A stretch of 64,000 bases of DNA from Hafnia alvei (GCF_900095695.1 NZ_FMIQ01000014.1:1-64000); one strand, 5' to 3'; counted from the stretch's first letter, positions 25,860 through 35,292 are shown. The notes: generated from the sequence alone by a model not told the origin. Numbers and translations are program-made.

Positions 25860-26363
25860 TCAGCCGCGTCCAAACGGGGCAGAATACTCAACTACCCCTT
25901 TGCAGTTTTCCATTTCACCATCGGCTAATGGGTAAACCTGAAACGACGCTTCTGTGCCCGGAAGACGGCTACGCAGGCCATGTTCTGCGGCATTCTGAAA
26001 ACCAAAAAGACTGAAATAGGCCGGTTCACCGAGCACAACAACGGCGGAATAACCAAATTCATTCAGGGAGTCTAAACCTTCATAAATGATTTTTTCTGCC
26101 AGCCCCTGACGGCGGTGGGCTTCATCCACCACCACCGGCGCCAGACCTACGCATTGGCGGTCTTCACCATCAACATAAACCGGGCTGAAAGCCGCGTATC
26201 CAACCACGCCGCCCTCTTCATCGGTGGCAACAACGCCTAGCGTTAACAGGCCATCCTCACGCAGACGCTGTACAAGCTCCGCTTCTTCACTGGTTGGGAA
26301 CGCGTTGCGTAGCAGCTGATCGATACCAGCAGCATCAACAGGAATTTCAACGCGAATTAGCAT
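25860..26363 (-). CDS. yhbS: GNAT-family acetyltransferase YhbS
   Basis: This 167-residue protein, the same length as E. coli YhbS, has the start MLIRVEIPVDAAGIDQLLRNAFP. The acetyl-CoA motif is VDEAHRRQGLAEKIIYEGLD at about residues 76-95, and LGEPAYFSLFGFQNA ends the fold. E. coli YhbS is associated with stationary-phase RNA-level control of growth, but its acetyl acceptor is unknown. Its start lies inside the end of ubiT (seven-base overlap), so the two are co-translated. Confidence 0.92.
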   Translation of the reverse strand: MLIRVEIPVDAAGIDQLLRNAFPTSEEAELVQRLREDGLLTLGVVATDEEGGVVGYAAFSPVYVDGEDRQCVGLAPVVVDEAHRRQGLAEKIIYEGLDSLNEFGYSAVVVLGEPAYFSLFGFQNAAEHGLRSRLPGTEASFQVYPLADGEMENCKGVVEYSAPFGRG

Positions 26364-26878
26364 GGTGAAACCTCTTGGGTAGCGGGCGGTGATGCTTCTT
26401 TCATGCCTGCATCAACGAATTCAGCCAACTGTAACAGACCAAAACGCAGCGGCTTAGGCATAGCATCTAAATCTATCGCATCCATCAAATTTTTGACATA
26501 TAAGCCAAGCTCAGTATCACCTTCAATACGTAAGCGGCGTTGGAAAAACAGCGTATCAGGATCTTCTTTGCGGGCTGCAATCAGAATCAAATCGTTGGCA
26601 TCCGCGCTGAAGCTTACGTCGGCCTCTTGATGCTGGCTGACCTGCAATTTGCCTTGGTTAACGGTGACAAACCACTTTAAGCCAAGATCGCGTACCTCAA
26701 CCTTCAGCCAACGATCTTCCAGAAACTCAAGCTCATCATCCTCAAGCGCCTGACGAAATTGCCAGCCCAGCAGTTGTTCCAGCACTTGTCGTTGCAAAGC
26801 AAACGGCGTGAATTTTAACGGGACGCTTAAAAACGCCGGGCCTTGACGCACTAAACGTGCTCGTAATTTTTCCAACAC
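26357..26878 (-). CDS. ubiT: Oxygen-independent ubiquinone synthesis accessory protein UbiT
   Basis: UbiT (YhbT) is a lipid-binding SCP2-domain protein that works with UbiU and UbiV to make ubiquinone without oxygen. The GTG at 26878 gives 173 residues and the family start VLEKLRARL, with AAAAGGAG eight bases upstream. An earlier GTG at 26920 would add 14 residues without support. The SCP2 fold includes FAL-QRQVLEQLLGWQFRQAL, ADVSFSADANDLILIAARKEDPDTLFFQRRL and GDTELGLYVKNLMDA. It is divergent from ubiUV. Confidence 0.92.
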   Translation of the reverse strand: MLEKLRARLVRQGPAFLSVPLKFTPFALQRQVLEQLLGWQFRQALEDDELEFLEDRWLKVEVRDLGLKWFVTVNQGKLQVSQHQEADVSFSADANDLILIAARKEDPDTLFFQRRLRIEGDTELGLYVKNLMDAIDLDAMPKPLRFGLLQLAEFVDAGMKEASPPATQEVSPC

Positions 26879-27180
26879 TGGAGTGACTCCTTTTGACACG
26901 GGGTGCGGGTATTTTGCCACATTAACAGCGTAAGACAGCGCGCTATATCAACAAAACGAACCCTTATTAGTTTGGCACACATAGAGAGCGAAAATAATTT
27001 GGGTAAAGAATAACCGCCATGTTGCTGCTGTCAACACGCGAGAAACTGCCTCAAATCAAAACGGCTGATGAATGGGTTATCTAGAATGATCGCCATTAAA
27101 ATTATCACTCAGGGTTCAATCGATCACCTGTTGTCATTAATTGCCACTCATCGCTAACGTGGCTTGTTCAGGAATGATAT
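26879..27180. other. Divergent ubiT/ubiUV control region
   Basis: This 302-base gap separates ubiT from ubiU. Besides the FNR-like promoter candidate listed next, I see no gene or repeat in it. It is moderately AT-rich. Confidence 0.5.
27046..27087 (+). promoter_or_regulatory. Candidate FNR-dependent promoter of ubiUV
   Basis: CTGCC-TCAA-ATCAA at 27046-27059 has one perfect FNR half-site (ATCAA) and one poor one. A good -10, TAGAAT at 27082-27087, lies so that the FNR-like site is centred about 41.5 bases before the expected start near 27094, the class II position. FNR induction of ubiUV is established in E. coli; this site is inferred. Confidence 0.45.
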
Positions 27181-28176
27181 ATGGAGTTGCTTTGCCCCGC
27201 CGGAAACTTACCTGCCCTGAAGGCAGCGATCGATAACGGCGCAGACGCCGTTTATATCGGTTTAAAAGATGATACCAATGCACGGCATTTCGCTGGCTTG
27301 AACTTCACCGAGAAAAAACTTCAGGAAGCTGTTAGCTATGTGCACCGCCACAACCGCAAATTGCACATCGCGATTAATACTTTTGCCCATCCTGACGGCT
27401 ATGCCCGCTGGGAGCGTGCTGTCGATATGGCGGCGCAGCTGGGAGCCGACGCGCTCATTTTAGCCGATCTTGCCATGCTCGAATATGCCGCCGAGCGCTA
27501 TCCCCACGTGGAACGTCACGTGTCCGTTCAGGCATCGGCAACCAATGACGAAGCTATCCGTTTCTATAAACAGCACTTTGACGTAGCTCGTGTGGTGCTA
27601 CCGCGCGTGCTGTCGATTCATCAGGTGAAACAGCTGGCCCGCACCAGCGAAGTTCCACTGGAAGTCTTTGCGTTTGGCAGCCTGTGCATTATGGCTGAAG
27701 GGCGCTGTTATCTGTCCTCTTACCTCACAGGTGAGTCACCAAACACCGTTGGGGCCTGCTCTCCGGCTCGCTATGTTCGCTGGCAGCAAACTCCTCAAGG
27801 CATGGAATCACGCCTGAATGACGTGCTTATCGATCGCTATGAAGATGGCGAGAACGCCGGTTATCCAACGCTGTGTAAGGGTCGCTATATGGTGGACGGC
27901 GAGAAATATCATGCGCTTGAAGAACCTACCAGCCTAAATACCCTTGAGCTTCTGCCTGATTTGCTCGGGGCAAATATCGCCTCGGTGAAAATTGAAGGCC
28001 GCCAACGTAGCCCTGCCTATGTGAGCCAAGTGGCGAAAGTATGGCGTCAGGCTATCGATCGCTGCCAAAAAGATCCGGAAGGCTATAAAGCAGAACAAAG
28101 CTGGATGGATAGCCTTGGCGCAATGGCAGAAGGAACTCAAACCACGTTGGGTGCCTATCACCGGAAATGGCAGTAA
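27181..28176 (+). CDS. ubiU: Oxygen-independent ubiquinone hydroxylation protein UbiU
   Basis: UbiU (YhbU) forms with UbiV the iron-sulfur heterodimer that hydroxylates ubiquinone precursors without oxygen, using prephenate as oxygen donor. The 331-residue U32-peptidase-family protein begins MELLCPAGNLPALKAAIDNGADAVY. It has the four cluster cysteines at 169, 176, 193 and 232, the same positions as in E. coli. AGGA stands before the ATG. ubiV follows after 12 bases. Confidence 0.97.
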   Translation: MELLCPAGNLPALKAAIDNGADAVYIGLKDDTNARHFAGLNFTEKKLQEAVSYVHRHNRKLHIAINTFAHPDGYARWERAVDMAAQLGADALILADLAMLEYAAERYPHVERHVSVQASATNDEAIRFYKQHFDVARVVLPRVLSIHQVKQLARTSEVPLEVFAFGSLCIMAEGRCYLSSYLTGESPNTVGACSPARYVRWQQTPQGMESRLNDVLIDRYEDGENAGYPTLCKGRYMVDGEKYHALEEPTSLNTLELLPDLLGANIASVKIEGRQRSPAYVSQVAKVWRQAIDRCQKDPEGYKAEQSWMDSLGAMAEGTQTTLGAYHRKWQ

Positions 28177-28188
28177 GGAGCTGAAAGC

Positions 28189-29067
28189 ATGAAATATTCT
28201 CTAGGAGCCGTGCTCTATTACTGGCCAAAAGCCGAAATTGAACGTTTTTACCAAGCCGCGACGCAAAGCGAAGCCGATATTATCTACCTCGGTGAAACCG
28301 TTTGTTCTAAGCGCCGTGAAATGAAAGTGGCAGATTGGCTGGACGTTGCCAAACAGGTGGCACAGTCGGGCAAACAGGTTGTTATCTCTACGCTTGCACT
28401 GCTGCAGGCGCCCTCCGAGCTTAATGAGCTAAAGCGCTATGTTGAAAACGGTGATTTCCTGATTGAGGCCAACGATTTGGGCACGGTAAACATGGCCGCC
28501 GAGCGCAAATTACCGTTTGTGGCAGGGCATGCGTTGAACTGCTACAACGCCGTCACGCTGCGCTTGTTGCACAAACAGGGCATGATGCGTTGGTGTATGC
28601 CGGTTGAGCTTTCTCATGACTGGCTTAAAAACGTGATGACGCAGTGCGAAGATCTGGGTATCCGCAATAAGTTTGAAGTGGAAGTGCTGAGCTATGGTCA
28701 TCTCCCTCTGGCCTATTCTGCCCGCTGCTTTACCGCACGTTCGGAAGATTTGCCTAAAGATCAGTGCGAAACTTGCTGTATCAAATACCCTCAAGGTCGC
28801 CGCGTGTTATCGCAGGAAAATCAGCAGGTATTCGTGCTGAATGGTATTCAGACGCAGAGTGGATATTGCTATAACCTTGGCAATAACCAACTGGAAATGC
28901 AGGGATTAGTCGACATCGTTCGTCTATCGCCAGAAAGTATGGATACGCTCAGCGTGCTGAGTCAGTTCCGCGCTAATGAACAAGGTGCTCAGCCATTAAC
29001 CTTGGAAAATCGCGCCGACTGCAACGGCTATTGGCAGCGCGTTGCCGGGCTCGAATTAGTTCAGTAA
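28189..29067 (+). CDS. ubiV: Oxygen-independent ubiquinone hydroxylation protein UbiV
   Basis: UbiV (YhbV) is the second U32-family partner of the UbiUV complex. The 292-residue protein starts MKYSLGAVLYYWPK. It has cysteines at 39, 180, 193 and 197 that match the known 4Fe-4S ligands (ETVCSKRR, SARCF and DQCETCC). AAGGAG lies before the ATG. A strong bidirectional terminator follows, so ubiUV form a two-gene transcript. Confidence 0.97.
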   Translation: MKYSLGAVLYYWPKAEIERFYQAATQSEADIIYLGETVCSKRREMKVADWLDVAKQVAQSGKQVVISTLALLQAPSELNELKRYVENGDFLIEANDLGTVNMAAERKLPFVAGHALNCYNAVTLRLLHKQGMMRWCMPVELSHDWLKNVMTQCEDLGIRNKFEVEVLSYGHLPLAYSARCFTARSEDLPKDQCETCCIKYPQGRRVLSQENQQVFVLNGIQTQSGYCYNLGNNQLEMQGLVDIVRLSPESMDTLSVLSQFRANEQGAQPLTLENRADCNGYWQRVAGLELVQ

Positions 29068-29085
29068 CCCTCTGTTTATAAAAAA

Positions 29086-29108
29086 ATGGGAGCCAAGGCT
29101 CCCATTTT
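29086..29108. terminator. Bidirectional terminator between ubiV and cyuA
   Basis: ATGGGAGCC-AA-GGCTCCCAT forms a tight stem with a run of A before it and TTTT after it. It can therefore end both the rightward ubiUV and the leftward cyuPA transcripts. Confidence 0.85.
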
Positions 29109-29132
29109 CATACTGGCCATTCTCACTCGTTA

Positions 29133-30476
29133 TTACGATGCTTTCTTAGCCATAATCTCAATAATCTGCGTATCCGTTTGCTGCATCGAGTGGCAGGCTA
29201 ACGCGCAGAGATTAGCGATCGAGCGATCGACATCGTCGGTCACAATGCCTTCGTTACCCGTTACACAGCTATTGTCCAGCGCCATCAGCACGGCTTTATA
29301 GGCGGCTGACACGCTGGTTGATACTTTCATCGCACAGCTATTCGATGCGCCATCGCAAATCATACCGCTCACATCACCAATCATGCTGCTGATTGCCATG
29401 GCTACCGTTTCATAGCGCCCTTCAATCAACCATGCGATCCCTGCCGCCGCCCCCATTGACGCCGTTGTCGCGGCACAGAGCGCCGAAAGCGTTGGCAGCT
29501 GGCTATGGATATAGATTGCCGTGAGATGTGACAACATTAACGCACGGGTTAGCTGCTCTTCGCTGGCACCGAGGTACTCAGCCACCACCACCACTGGCAT
29601 GGTAGCTGCAATGCCCTGATTCCCCGAGCCTGAATTACTCATAGCCGGCATTACCGCGCCGCCCATACGTGCATCAGAGGCTGAAGAAGTGCGGATCATG
29701 ATATCGGTGAGTAAATCACGCGCCAATAACCCACGTTCGCGCTGGCGCTGAAGCGTCGCACCGATATGCAAACCATATTGGTGGCTGAGACCTTCTAACG
29801 ACAGCGCCTTGTTCAACGTGGCGGCTTCTAGAATAAAATGGATCCGCGCCAACGGCACGTTAACCGCAAAATCAAATACCTGTTTTAGCGACGCTTTTTT
29901 CAGGCAATAACCTTCTTGGCAAGTCTCTTCGCCGCTGTTATCTGCGTTATGGCAAGCATCAAACAGTACATCACCGTTTTTGACGATTTTGATGACGTTG
30001 GTATGACCATCGGCAATCGTGACACAGACTGACTCCGTTGGGCCAAACACAGTAACTTGAGAGAATAAAATGTGCTCACACGGTTGTTGGATACCCACGG
30101 TGACGGCCCCACTCGCCAGAAGCGACTTCCCTGCCGCTATCGACTCTGGCGTTGCATGCTTGAGCACTTCCAACCCTGCGCTGGCATCGCCACCCATCGC
30201 CCCCACGGCCGCGGCGATCGGCAACCCAACCATCCCCGTACCGGGCACGGTGACTCCCATACCATTTTTCATTAGGTTAGGCGAAACACGTGCTTCGATA
30301 CGTTCAACGGATTCTGGAAGATATGAAGCGGCAACGGCAGCAGCCAACGCCAAAGAAACTGGCTCTGTGCAGCCTACTGCGGGCTTAACTTCTTGCTGTA
30401 CCGCACGGATAAACTCACTCCACAATTCATCACGTGATTCGGTACACAACAGATTTTCGCTTTCATACTTGCTCAT
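29133..30476 (-). CDS. cyuA: L-cysteine desulfidase CyuA
   Basis: CyuA (YhaM, UPF0597) is an iron-sulfur enzyme that breaks L-cysteine into pyruvate, sulfide and ammonia in anaerobic cysteine use. The 447-residue protein has the family blocks [20 protein letters not shown] near residue 30, [21 protein letters not shown] and [20 protein letters not shown]. The last one carries cysteines likely to hold the cluster. It is downstream of the cysteine transporter gene cyuP in a two-gene unit. In E. coli the pair lies elsewhere on the chromosome, near tdc. Confidence 0.93.
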   Translation of the reverse strand: MSKYESENLLCTESRDELWSEFIRAVQQEVKPAVGCTEPVSLALAAAVAASYLPESVERIEARVSPNLMKNGMGVTVPGTGMVGLPIAAAVGAMGGDASAGLEVLKHATPESIAAGKSLLASGAVTVGIQQPCEHILFSQVTVFGPTESVCVTIADGHTNVIKIVKNGDVLFDACHNADNSGEETCQEGYCLKKASLKQVFDFAVNVPLARIHFILEAATLNKALSLEGLSHQYGLHIGATLQRQRERGLLARDLLTDIMIRTSSASDARMGGAVMPAMSNSGSGNQGIAATMPVVVVAEYLGASEEQLTRALMLSHLTAIYIHSQLPTLSALCAATTASMGAAAGIAWLIEGRYETVAMAISSMIGDVSGMICDGASNSCAMKVSTSVSAAYKAVLMALDNSCVTGNEGIVTDDVDRSIANLCALACHSMQQTDTQIIEIMAKKAS

Positions 30477-30526
30477 AATTCAGACCTTAATAACAAGACT
30501 ACAAAAAATATTCAGTTTTTAATTTA

Positions 30527-31852
30527 TTAGGAGAAGGCTAGGAATGGAGAAACACATAACAGCAACCCGGTAATGATAATAATGGTCAACGAAGTTCCTT
30601 TATATTTATGCAATGCAGGCACCTTGTAGACCAAATAAGCGGGAATTAAGCAGCCAACCATCCCAAATATCGGGCTACAGATGGAGGTAAAGCTTAAAAC
30701 TGGTGCGTTAAGAATGATGGCACTCCAAGCCAGTAGAATGGCGAACAGCATAATTCCGTTCTGAACCCATTTTTCATTGATCTTCTCCGCAGGCATACGA
30801 CGACGTAGAATGTTCATCACAATACCCTGCGTTGCCTCACGGAAGCCTAAATAAACGCCAAAGAAGGCGGTCATTACCGCAAAGATATTCAGGATAACGC
30901 TGACTACCGTTGCCCAGCTGCCAGGGAAGAATTGCGCAGCAATAGCGAGAGCCGAGATATTTTGCTCGTAGGCTTTAACCGCTTCATCGTGCCCCATCGC
31001 CAAGGTGAAAGAGACCGCATAGAAGAATACCGTGACGAATAAAACGCCAAAGGCAATGTTCATTGCTCGCAGCGCTTTATGGCGAGCAACCTCGCGTGAT
31101 TTTTCTTTAGAGCGGTAAGAAATCACCATCGGGCTAAGAGTTTGAATAAACAGAATAGACGTTAGAGTAAACGGCAACGTAATGATGGCATTTTTAATCA
31201 GCAGCCCCATCGGCGGTAGCGCCCCTGAATTGTGCAGATGCCACATACCCACCATCGAGACGCCTAATGCGGCTACTACTAAAAGCTTTGTAAGAACCAT
31301 AAAGCTGGAGAGCTTAAATAATAGTTTTTCACCACGAGATGAAATGGCAACCAAAATACAAATCAGCACCAAACCATAAAACGGATTCTCAGAAAGAAGC
31401 CCGTCCGTTACGCCAAAAGTATGTAAATAGGATGCACTATCATTAGTAATCGCCGTTGAATAAACGAACATCCAAATAACTAACATAACGAAATATAATG
31501 CACCTAACAAAATACCCCAGTTTTTACCCAAGTATCCGCTGATTACACTCGGATAATCTTTACACTCTGGAGATTCAGCCAGCGTATTAATAAATAGACG
31601 CTGGAATAAATACATCGCAGGGTAACCGATAATGGAAGAGAGTAAGAAAACCCATAGCCCCATTAGCCCAACCTGAACCGGTAAAAAGACAATGCCGGCA
31701 CCAATTGCCATGCCGATACTCATAATGATCCAGCCGGCATCCGTACTATCAAACTTAATAGCCTCACGCCATTCGCTTTCGGACATGCCTCCACGACTAT
31801 TGGCAGAAAGATCGTTCACAACGATACTGCTATTCTCTGATGCTGTTTCCAT
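30527..31852 (-). CDS. cyuP: Cysteine/serine transporter CyuP
   Basis: CyuP (YhaO) is a hydroxy/aromatic amino acid permease-family importer that supplies cysteine to CyuA. The 441-residue protein has about eleven membrane helices and is very close to E. coli YhaO (MSESEWREAIKFDSTDAGW, then MSIGMAIGAGIVFLPVQVG). I chose the ATG at 31852 for the GAG seven bases upstream and the METASE start; an upstream extension of ten residues lacks support. cyuA follows after 50 bases. Confidence 0.93.
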   Translation of the reverse strand: METASENSSIVVNDLSANSRGGMSESEWREAIKFDSTDAGWIIMSIGMAIGAGIVFLPVQVGLMGLWVFLLSSIIGYPAMYLFQRLFINTLAESPECKDYPSVISGYLGKNWGILLGALYFVMLVIWMFVYSTAITNDSASYLHTFGVTDGLLSENPFYGLVLICILVAISSRGEKLLFKLSSFMVLTKLLVVAALGVSMVGMWHLHNSGALPPMGLLIKNAIITLPFTLTSILFIQTLSPMVISYRSKEKSREVARHKALRAMNIAFGVLFVTVFFYAVSFTLAMGHDEAVKAYEQNISALAIAAQFFPGSWATVVSVILNIFAVMTAFFGVYLGFREATQGIVMNILRRRMPAEKINEKWVQNGIMLFAILLAWSAIILNAPVLSFTSICSPIFGMVGCLIPAYLVYKVPALHKYKGTSLTIIIITGLLLCVSPFLAFS

Positions 31853-32564
31853 AATAATTCTCGCTCGCCATATTCCCGCCATACTTCAAACTGCATTACT
31901 GCTAAGTGCGGTAGTTCACTGCAGTCTCAACGCAGTTCTAATTATTTTGGGTATTTTTATGTGTAGGTTTTATTTTCTTTTTAATGTACAGACGTAATAT
32001 GCAGGCTTTTTATTATGCAGAAATGATACGCCGGTAAATGGAGAATATTTTTTCAACTATGTCCCTCATAATGGCGATTCATGAGAAAAACATTCTCCAA
32101 AAAGAGAATAAAACTAAAAATTTAACTCTAAAAATCCAGTTTTATACAAGCACTGACCTAAGTGCAAATACGAAAACCCCTAATCATATGAATAATAATG
32201 AAATTTTATTTTATGCGTCTTAACTCAAGATGTAACGTCTTAACGGCATAGGAAATTTTTGTGATATGCAGCAAGTTGATGTGAGTAGAAAATCAAAGAA
32301 CAAAGCCTTACTAACATGATGGGTATCACACAATAAACGATAAGAACTCTCGCATCAGCCATTTACTCTGTAGTTTGTTGAATAAATGAAAACAGTTGGA
32401 ATATTAAACTAGATTTTCTGCATAAGCGGTTCAGGCTTCGATTTTGGCTCAAACTCATCCATTGGAATAGTACGCTAATCCACAGCCAGCTATTGATTAA
32501 TTATTACATATGATTAACATCAACCTAAAACCAGACCGATTGGTCTATTTATAGGAATAATGTT
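31853..32564. other. 712-base AT-rich gap between cyuP and the YhbW-type gene
   Basis: This is the longest stretch without a supported gene. It is clearly AT-rich. It must hold the promoter of cyuPA on the left and that of the flavin oxidoreductase on the right. A 61-codon open frame at 32038-32223 has no ribosome site and a composition unlike coding DNA here, so I do not call it. A regulator-like palindrome stands at 32533. Confidence 0.5.
32533..32546 (+). promoter_or_regulatory. NemR-like palindromic operator
   Basis: AGACC-GATT-GGTCT is a perfect five-base inverted repeat, flanked by C and A, 19 bases before the oxidoreductase ATG. It closely resembles the operator of the TetR-family repressor NemR (AGACC-N4-GGTCT), which controls electrophile-responsive flavin oxidoreductases. 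A -10-like TATTTA overlaps its right end. Confidence 0.6.
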
Positions 32565-33587
32565 ATGACTTCTCGTTCCGTACCTTTTTCAGTTCTCGAC
32601 CTGTCTCCAATCCCCACGGGAGCAACGGCCCGTGATGCATTTCATCGCTCGCTGAGTCTGGCCCAGCATGCTGAGAATTGGGGTTTTCATCGCTACTGGT
32701 TGGCTGAACATCACAACATGACCGGCATAGCGAGCGCCGCCACGTCGGTGCTGATTGGGTACATCGCTGGTGGAACCAAAACTATTCGCGTCGGCTCTGG
32801 GGGCGTGATGCTACCCAACCATGCCCCATTGGTGATTGCCGAACAGTTTGGCACGCTTGAGTCACTCTATCCGGGACGCATTGATTTGGGGCTAGGCCGT
32901 GCGCCCGGTTCCGACCAGAGAACCATGATGGCTCTACGTCGTAGCCTACACGGAGAAATTGACGATTTCCCTCAAGACGTGCTCGAACTACAGCGCTACT
33001 TTGCCGAAGTCACCGAGGATCAGCATGTACAAGCCGTGCCTGGGCAAGGTTTGCATATCCCTATCTGGCTATTGGGCTCAAGCCTTTACAGTGCACAGCT
33101 CGCCGCTAAGCTCGGATTACCTTTTGCCTTTGCATCACATTTCGCTCCCGATATGCTGCATCAGGCACTGGCGCTTTACCGTAGCCAGTTCCAACCATCG
33201 GCGGCTTTGGCTAAGCCATACGCGATTGTTTGCATCAACGTGGTCGCCGCCGATAGCGAACGCGACGCACGCTTCCTGTTTACCTCAATGCAGCAGCAGT
33301 TTATTAATCTTCGTCGTGGCAAACCGGGGCCTTTACCAGCCCCAGTACTAAACATTTCCGACTATTGGAGCGGCGGCGAACAATACGGCGTTGAACAGGC
33401 GCTTAGAATGTCTGTGGTGGGCGACCCCGCCCAAGTGAAGAGCGGTTTGGAAGCGTTACTAAGAGAAACTCAGGCGGATGAAATTATGGTTAACGGGCAG
33501 ATTTTTGATCATCAGGCGCGGCTGAGATCTTTTGAGATTGTTGCCGACATAAAACCTCATCTGAGCATTCCTGAACTGATTTGCTAA
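32565..33587 (+). CDS. yhbW: LLM-class flavin-dependent oxidoreductase (YhbW type)
   Basis: This 340-residue luciferase-like monooxygenase-family protein is close to E. coli YhbW. The N-terminus [17 protein letters not shown] is typical of the group. [24 protein letters not shown] and [17 protein letters not shown] line the flavin site, and [13 protein letters not shown] is typical too. AGGAATA stands before the ATG. The natural substrate is not established. A NemR-like operator upstream suggests induction by reactive electrophiles or oxidants. It is separated from yedF by only 30 bases and converges on it. Confidence 0.92.
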   Translation: MTSRSVPFSVLDLSPIPTGATARDAFHRSLSLAQHAENWGFHRYWLAEHHNMTGIASAATSVLIGYIAGGTKTIRVGSGGVMLPNHAPLVIAEQFGTLESLYPGRIDLGLGRAPGSDQRTMMALRRSLHGEIDDFPQDVLELQRYFAEVTEDQHVQAVPGQGLHIPIWLLGSSLYSAQLAAKLGLPFAFASHFAPDMLHQALALYRSQFQPSAALAKPYAIVCINVVAADSERDARFLFTSMQQQFINLRRGKPGPLPAPVLNISDYWSGGEQYGVEQALRMSVVGDPAQVKSGLEALLRETQADEIMVNGQIFDHQARLRSFEIVADIKPHLSIPELIC

Positions 33588-33617
33588 GGCACCTAGTGCG
33601 CCTTAGCCAGCGCAGGT

Positions 33618-33857
33618 TTATCGCTGAATGAGATAGCGAATAGTTGGACCATCTTGTTGGATGTCGAGCACGGTGTAACCGTGATTCTTGGCATCCAGCG
33701 GGATATTATTAATAGACTGAGGGCAATCGCTCACCACTTCTAAAATCTCGCCCGGTTTAAGATTGGGCATCGCTTCCAATGTAGCGACCGCAGGGTACGG
33801 GCACGGTTCACCGACCATATCTAAACGGTAGTCTGGAATAATCTCTGCGTGTTTCAT
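33618..33857 (-). CDS. yedF: TusA/SirA-like sulfurtransferase YedF
   Basis: This 79-residue protein has the TusA fold signature LDMVGEPCPYPAVATLEAM, where the cysteine of CPYP is the sulfur- or selenium-carrying thiol. It pairs with the membrane protein YedE, and this pair is associated with sulfur or selenium handling in bacteria. The start overlaps the yedE stop by four bases, so the two are coupled. In E. coli yedEF is in another part of the genome. Confidence 0.93.
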   Translation of the reverse strand: MKHAEIIPDYRLDMVGEPCPYPAVATLEAMPNLKPGEILEVVSDCPQSINNIPLDAKNHGYTVLDIQQDGPTIRYLIQR

Positions 33858-35065
33858 GCGATCTCCTTAACAACGCTGTTCACCTGAGTTTTAGTGCGGA
33901 AGAAACGTTTTTCCCACGCTACAACCAACAAAAATGCCGCCAGCAGCATAAGGTAAGTCACCAGCAATCCACCCAGCGGGCCAAAGGTTTGCAGCAGATT
34001 TACTTTGTCGTATGACGTTGCTAAAGATGGCGCCAAATCGTCCCAGTAATAAGCCAAAATGGTCGCGCCCAGAATGTTACCAAAACCAACCCACCAGAAA
34101 TGGACTTGCCCTTCAACGGCGCGATACATCCAGCCGGTTTCGCAGCCGCCAGCCAGTACAATACCGAAGCCAAACAGCAGGCCACCCAGTACCGCATTTG
34201 GCCCTGCCCACATAATTTTTGGTGGTAGACCCATTTGTACATAGCTAAAAATACCGATAGCGCTCACCGCCATACCAATGATGATGGCCTTGGCCATGTG
34301 AGTGCGGCCAGTGATCCACAAGTCACGGAATGCTGAGGTAAAACAGATTTGGGCACGCTCAATCAACAAGCCAAAGCCTACGCCAAATAGCATGGCTAAA
34401 CCTAGCTTAGGCGCATTCATTGCGGTTAAACCGCCCCATAGGATCACAGCAAAGAAAATGATCATGCCCAAACGAAAACGACGCTTAGCCTGAGCTGGTT
34501 TCTGTGTTAACGGAGACGCCGCACTGACTTTCTGCAGCTTAACCGGAATACGGAACATCGGCAGCAAAGTGAAACGAGCACCGAAATAGGAACCCACCGC
34601 CGTTGCTAATGCAAAGAACCATGCATGAAGAGAGAACTGAGGAATTCCAGTAAAGAACGCCGCAAGGTTACAGCCCATTGCCAAACGAGCGCCAAAACCG
34701 GCAATCATTCCACCGAGTACGGCCTGAAAGATACGGATGCGATGCTGCGGCATACGTAGTTTCACGTTATTAGCCCACAGCGCGGCTGCGAAACAGCCAC
34801 CGAACATGCCGATAACCATCATGCCATCAATGCGATCCAGCGGTGAGCCATCAAGCCCAATCACTTTAAAATAGCCCCATTGCTCGGGATGAGCACCGAA
34901 TAGCTGTAATACGTGACCGCCCCAGCGGGTAAACTCCCCCGTCACAGCCCAGAACGTACCGGTGATACCAAAGTAGTAAGTCGATAAAACGCCTGCGGCA
35001 ATAACCGCAGGGAGCGGTGCCCAAAATTTTATGAGGTATTGCTGTTTGAAGTTTAGCCAAGACAT
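33854..35065 (-). CDS. yedE: YeeE/YedE-family sulfur-compound transporter YedE
   Basis: This 403-residue inner-membrane protein has about ten helices and two copies of the YeeE/YedE repeat, with small-residue cysteine motifs GARLAMGCNLAAF and LAGGCETGWMY. Related proteins import thiosulfate through such cysteines; YedE itself is linked to selenium use. The ATG at 35065 follows AGGGG by seven bases and gives the MSWLNFKQQYLIKFW start. It occupies the place next to deaD that mtr holds in E. coli. Confidence 0.92.
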   Translation of the reverse strand: MSWLNFKQQYLIKFWAPLPAVIAAGVLSTYYFGITGTFWAVTGEFTRWGGHVLQLFGAHPEQWGYFKVIGLDGSPLDRIDGMMVIGMFGGCFAAALWANNVKLRMPQHRIRIFQAVLGGMIAGFGARLAMGCNLAAFFTGIPQFSLHAWFFALATAVGSYFGARFTLLPMFRIPVKLQKVSAASPLTQKPAQAKRRFRLGMIIFFAVILWGGLTAMNAPKLGLAMLFGVGFGLLIERAQICFTSAFRDLWITGRTHMAKAIIIGMAVSAIGIFSYVQMGLPPKIMWAGPNAVLGGLLFGFGIVLAGGCETGWMYRAVEGQVHFWWVGFGNILGATILAYYWDDLAPSLATSYDKVNLLQTFGPLGGLLVTYLMLLAAFLLVVAWEKRFFRTKTQVNSVVKEIA

Positions 35066-35236
35066 GAAGTATCCCCTTGTTATAGCAGCCCCCGACCGGG
35101 GAACTGTCTTGAGGTTGTCACCCTCAATCGCCAAGCATGATACGCCGATAAAACGTATTTCAAAGGCAAGAAATAAACTTATGGGAATAACTACACAGAA
35201 AGCAGCCAGATAGAGAAAAGCCGATAAGTAAAAAGC

Positions 35237-35263
35237 AAAAAAAAAGCCAACCCGAGGGTTGGC
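35237..35263 (-). terminator. Terminator of deaD
   Basis: On the minus strand GCCAACCC-TC-GGGTTGGC is followed by nine T residues, a strong intrinsic terminator 30 bases after the deaD stop. Confidence 0.9.
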
Positions 35264-35292
35264 TTGATATGTTCTAGTTTAGAACAGCGCGA

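Noticed and set aside
29086-29301. A 71-codon frame starting in the ubiV terminator.
   Set aside because: Begins inside a terminator stem and runs antisense to cyuA.
32038-32223. A 61-codon frame in the large gap after cyuP.
   Set aside because: No Shine-Dalgarno, Asn/Lys/Thr-rich as expected from AT-rich non-coding DNA.
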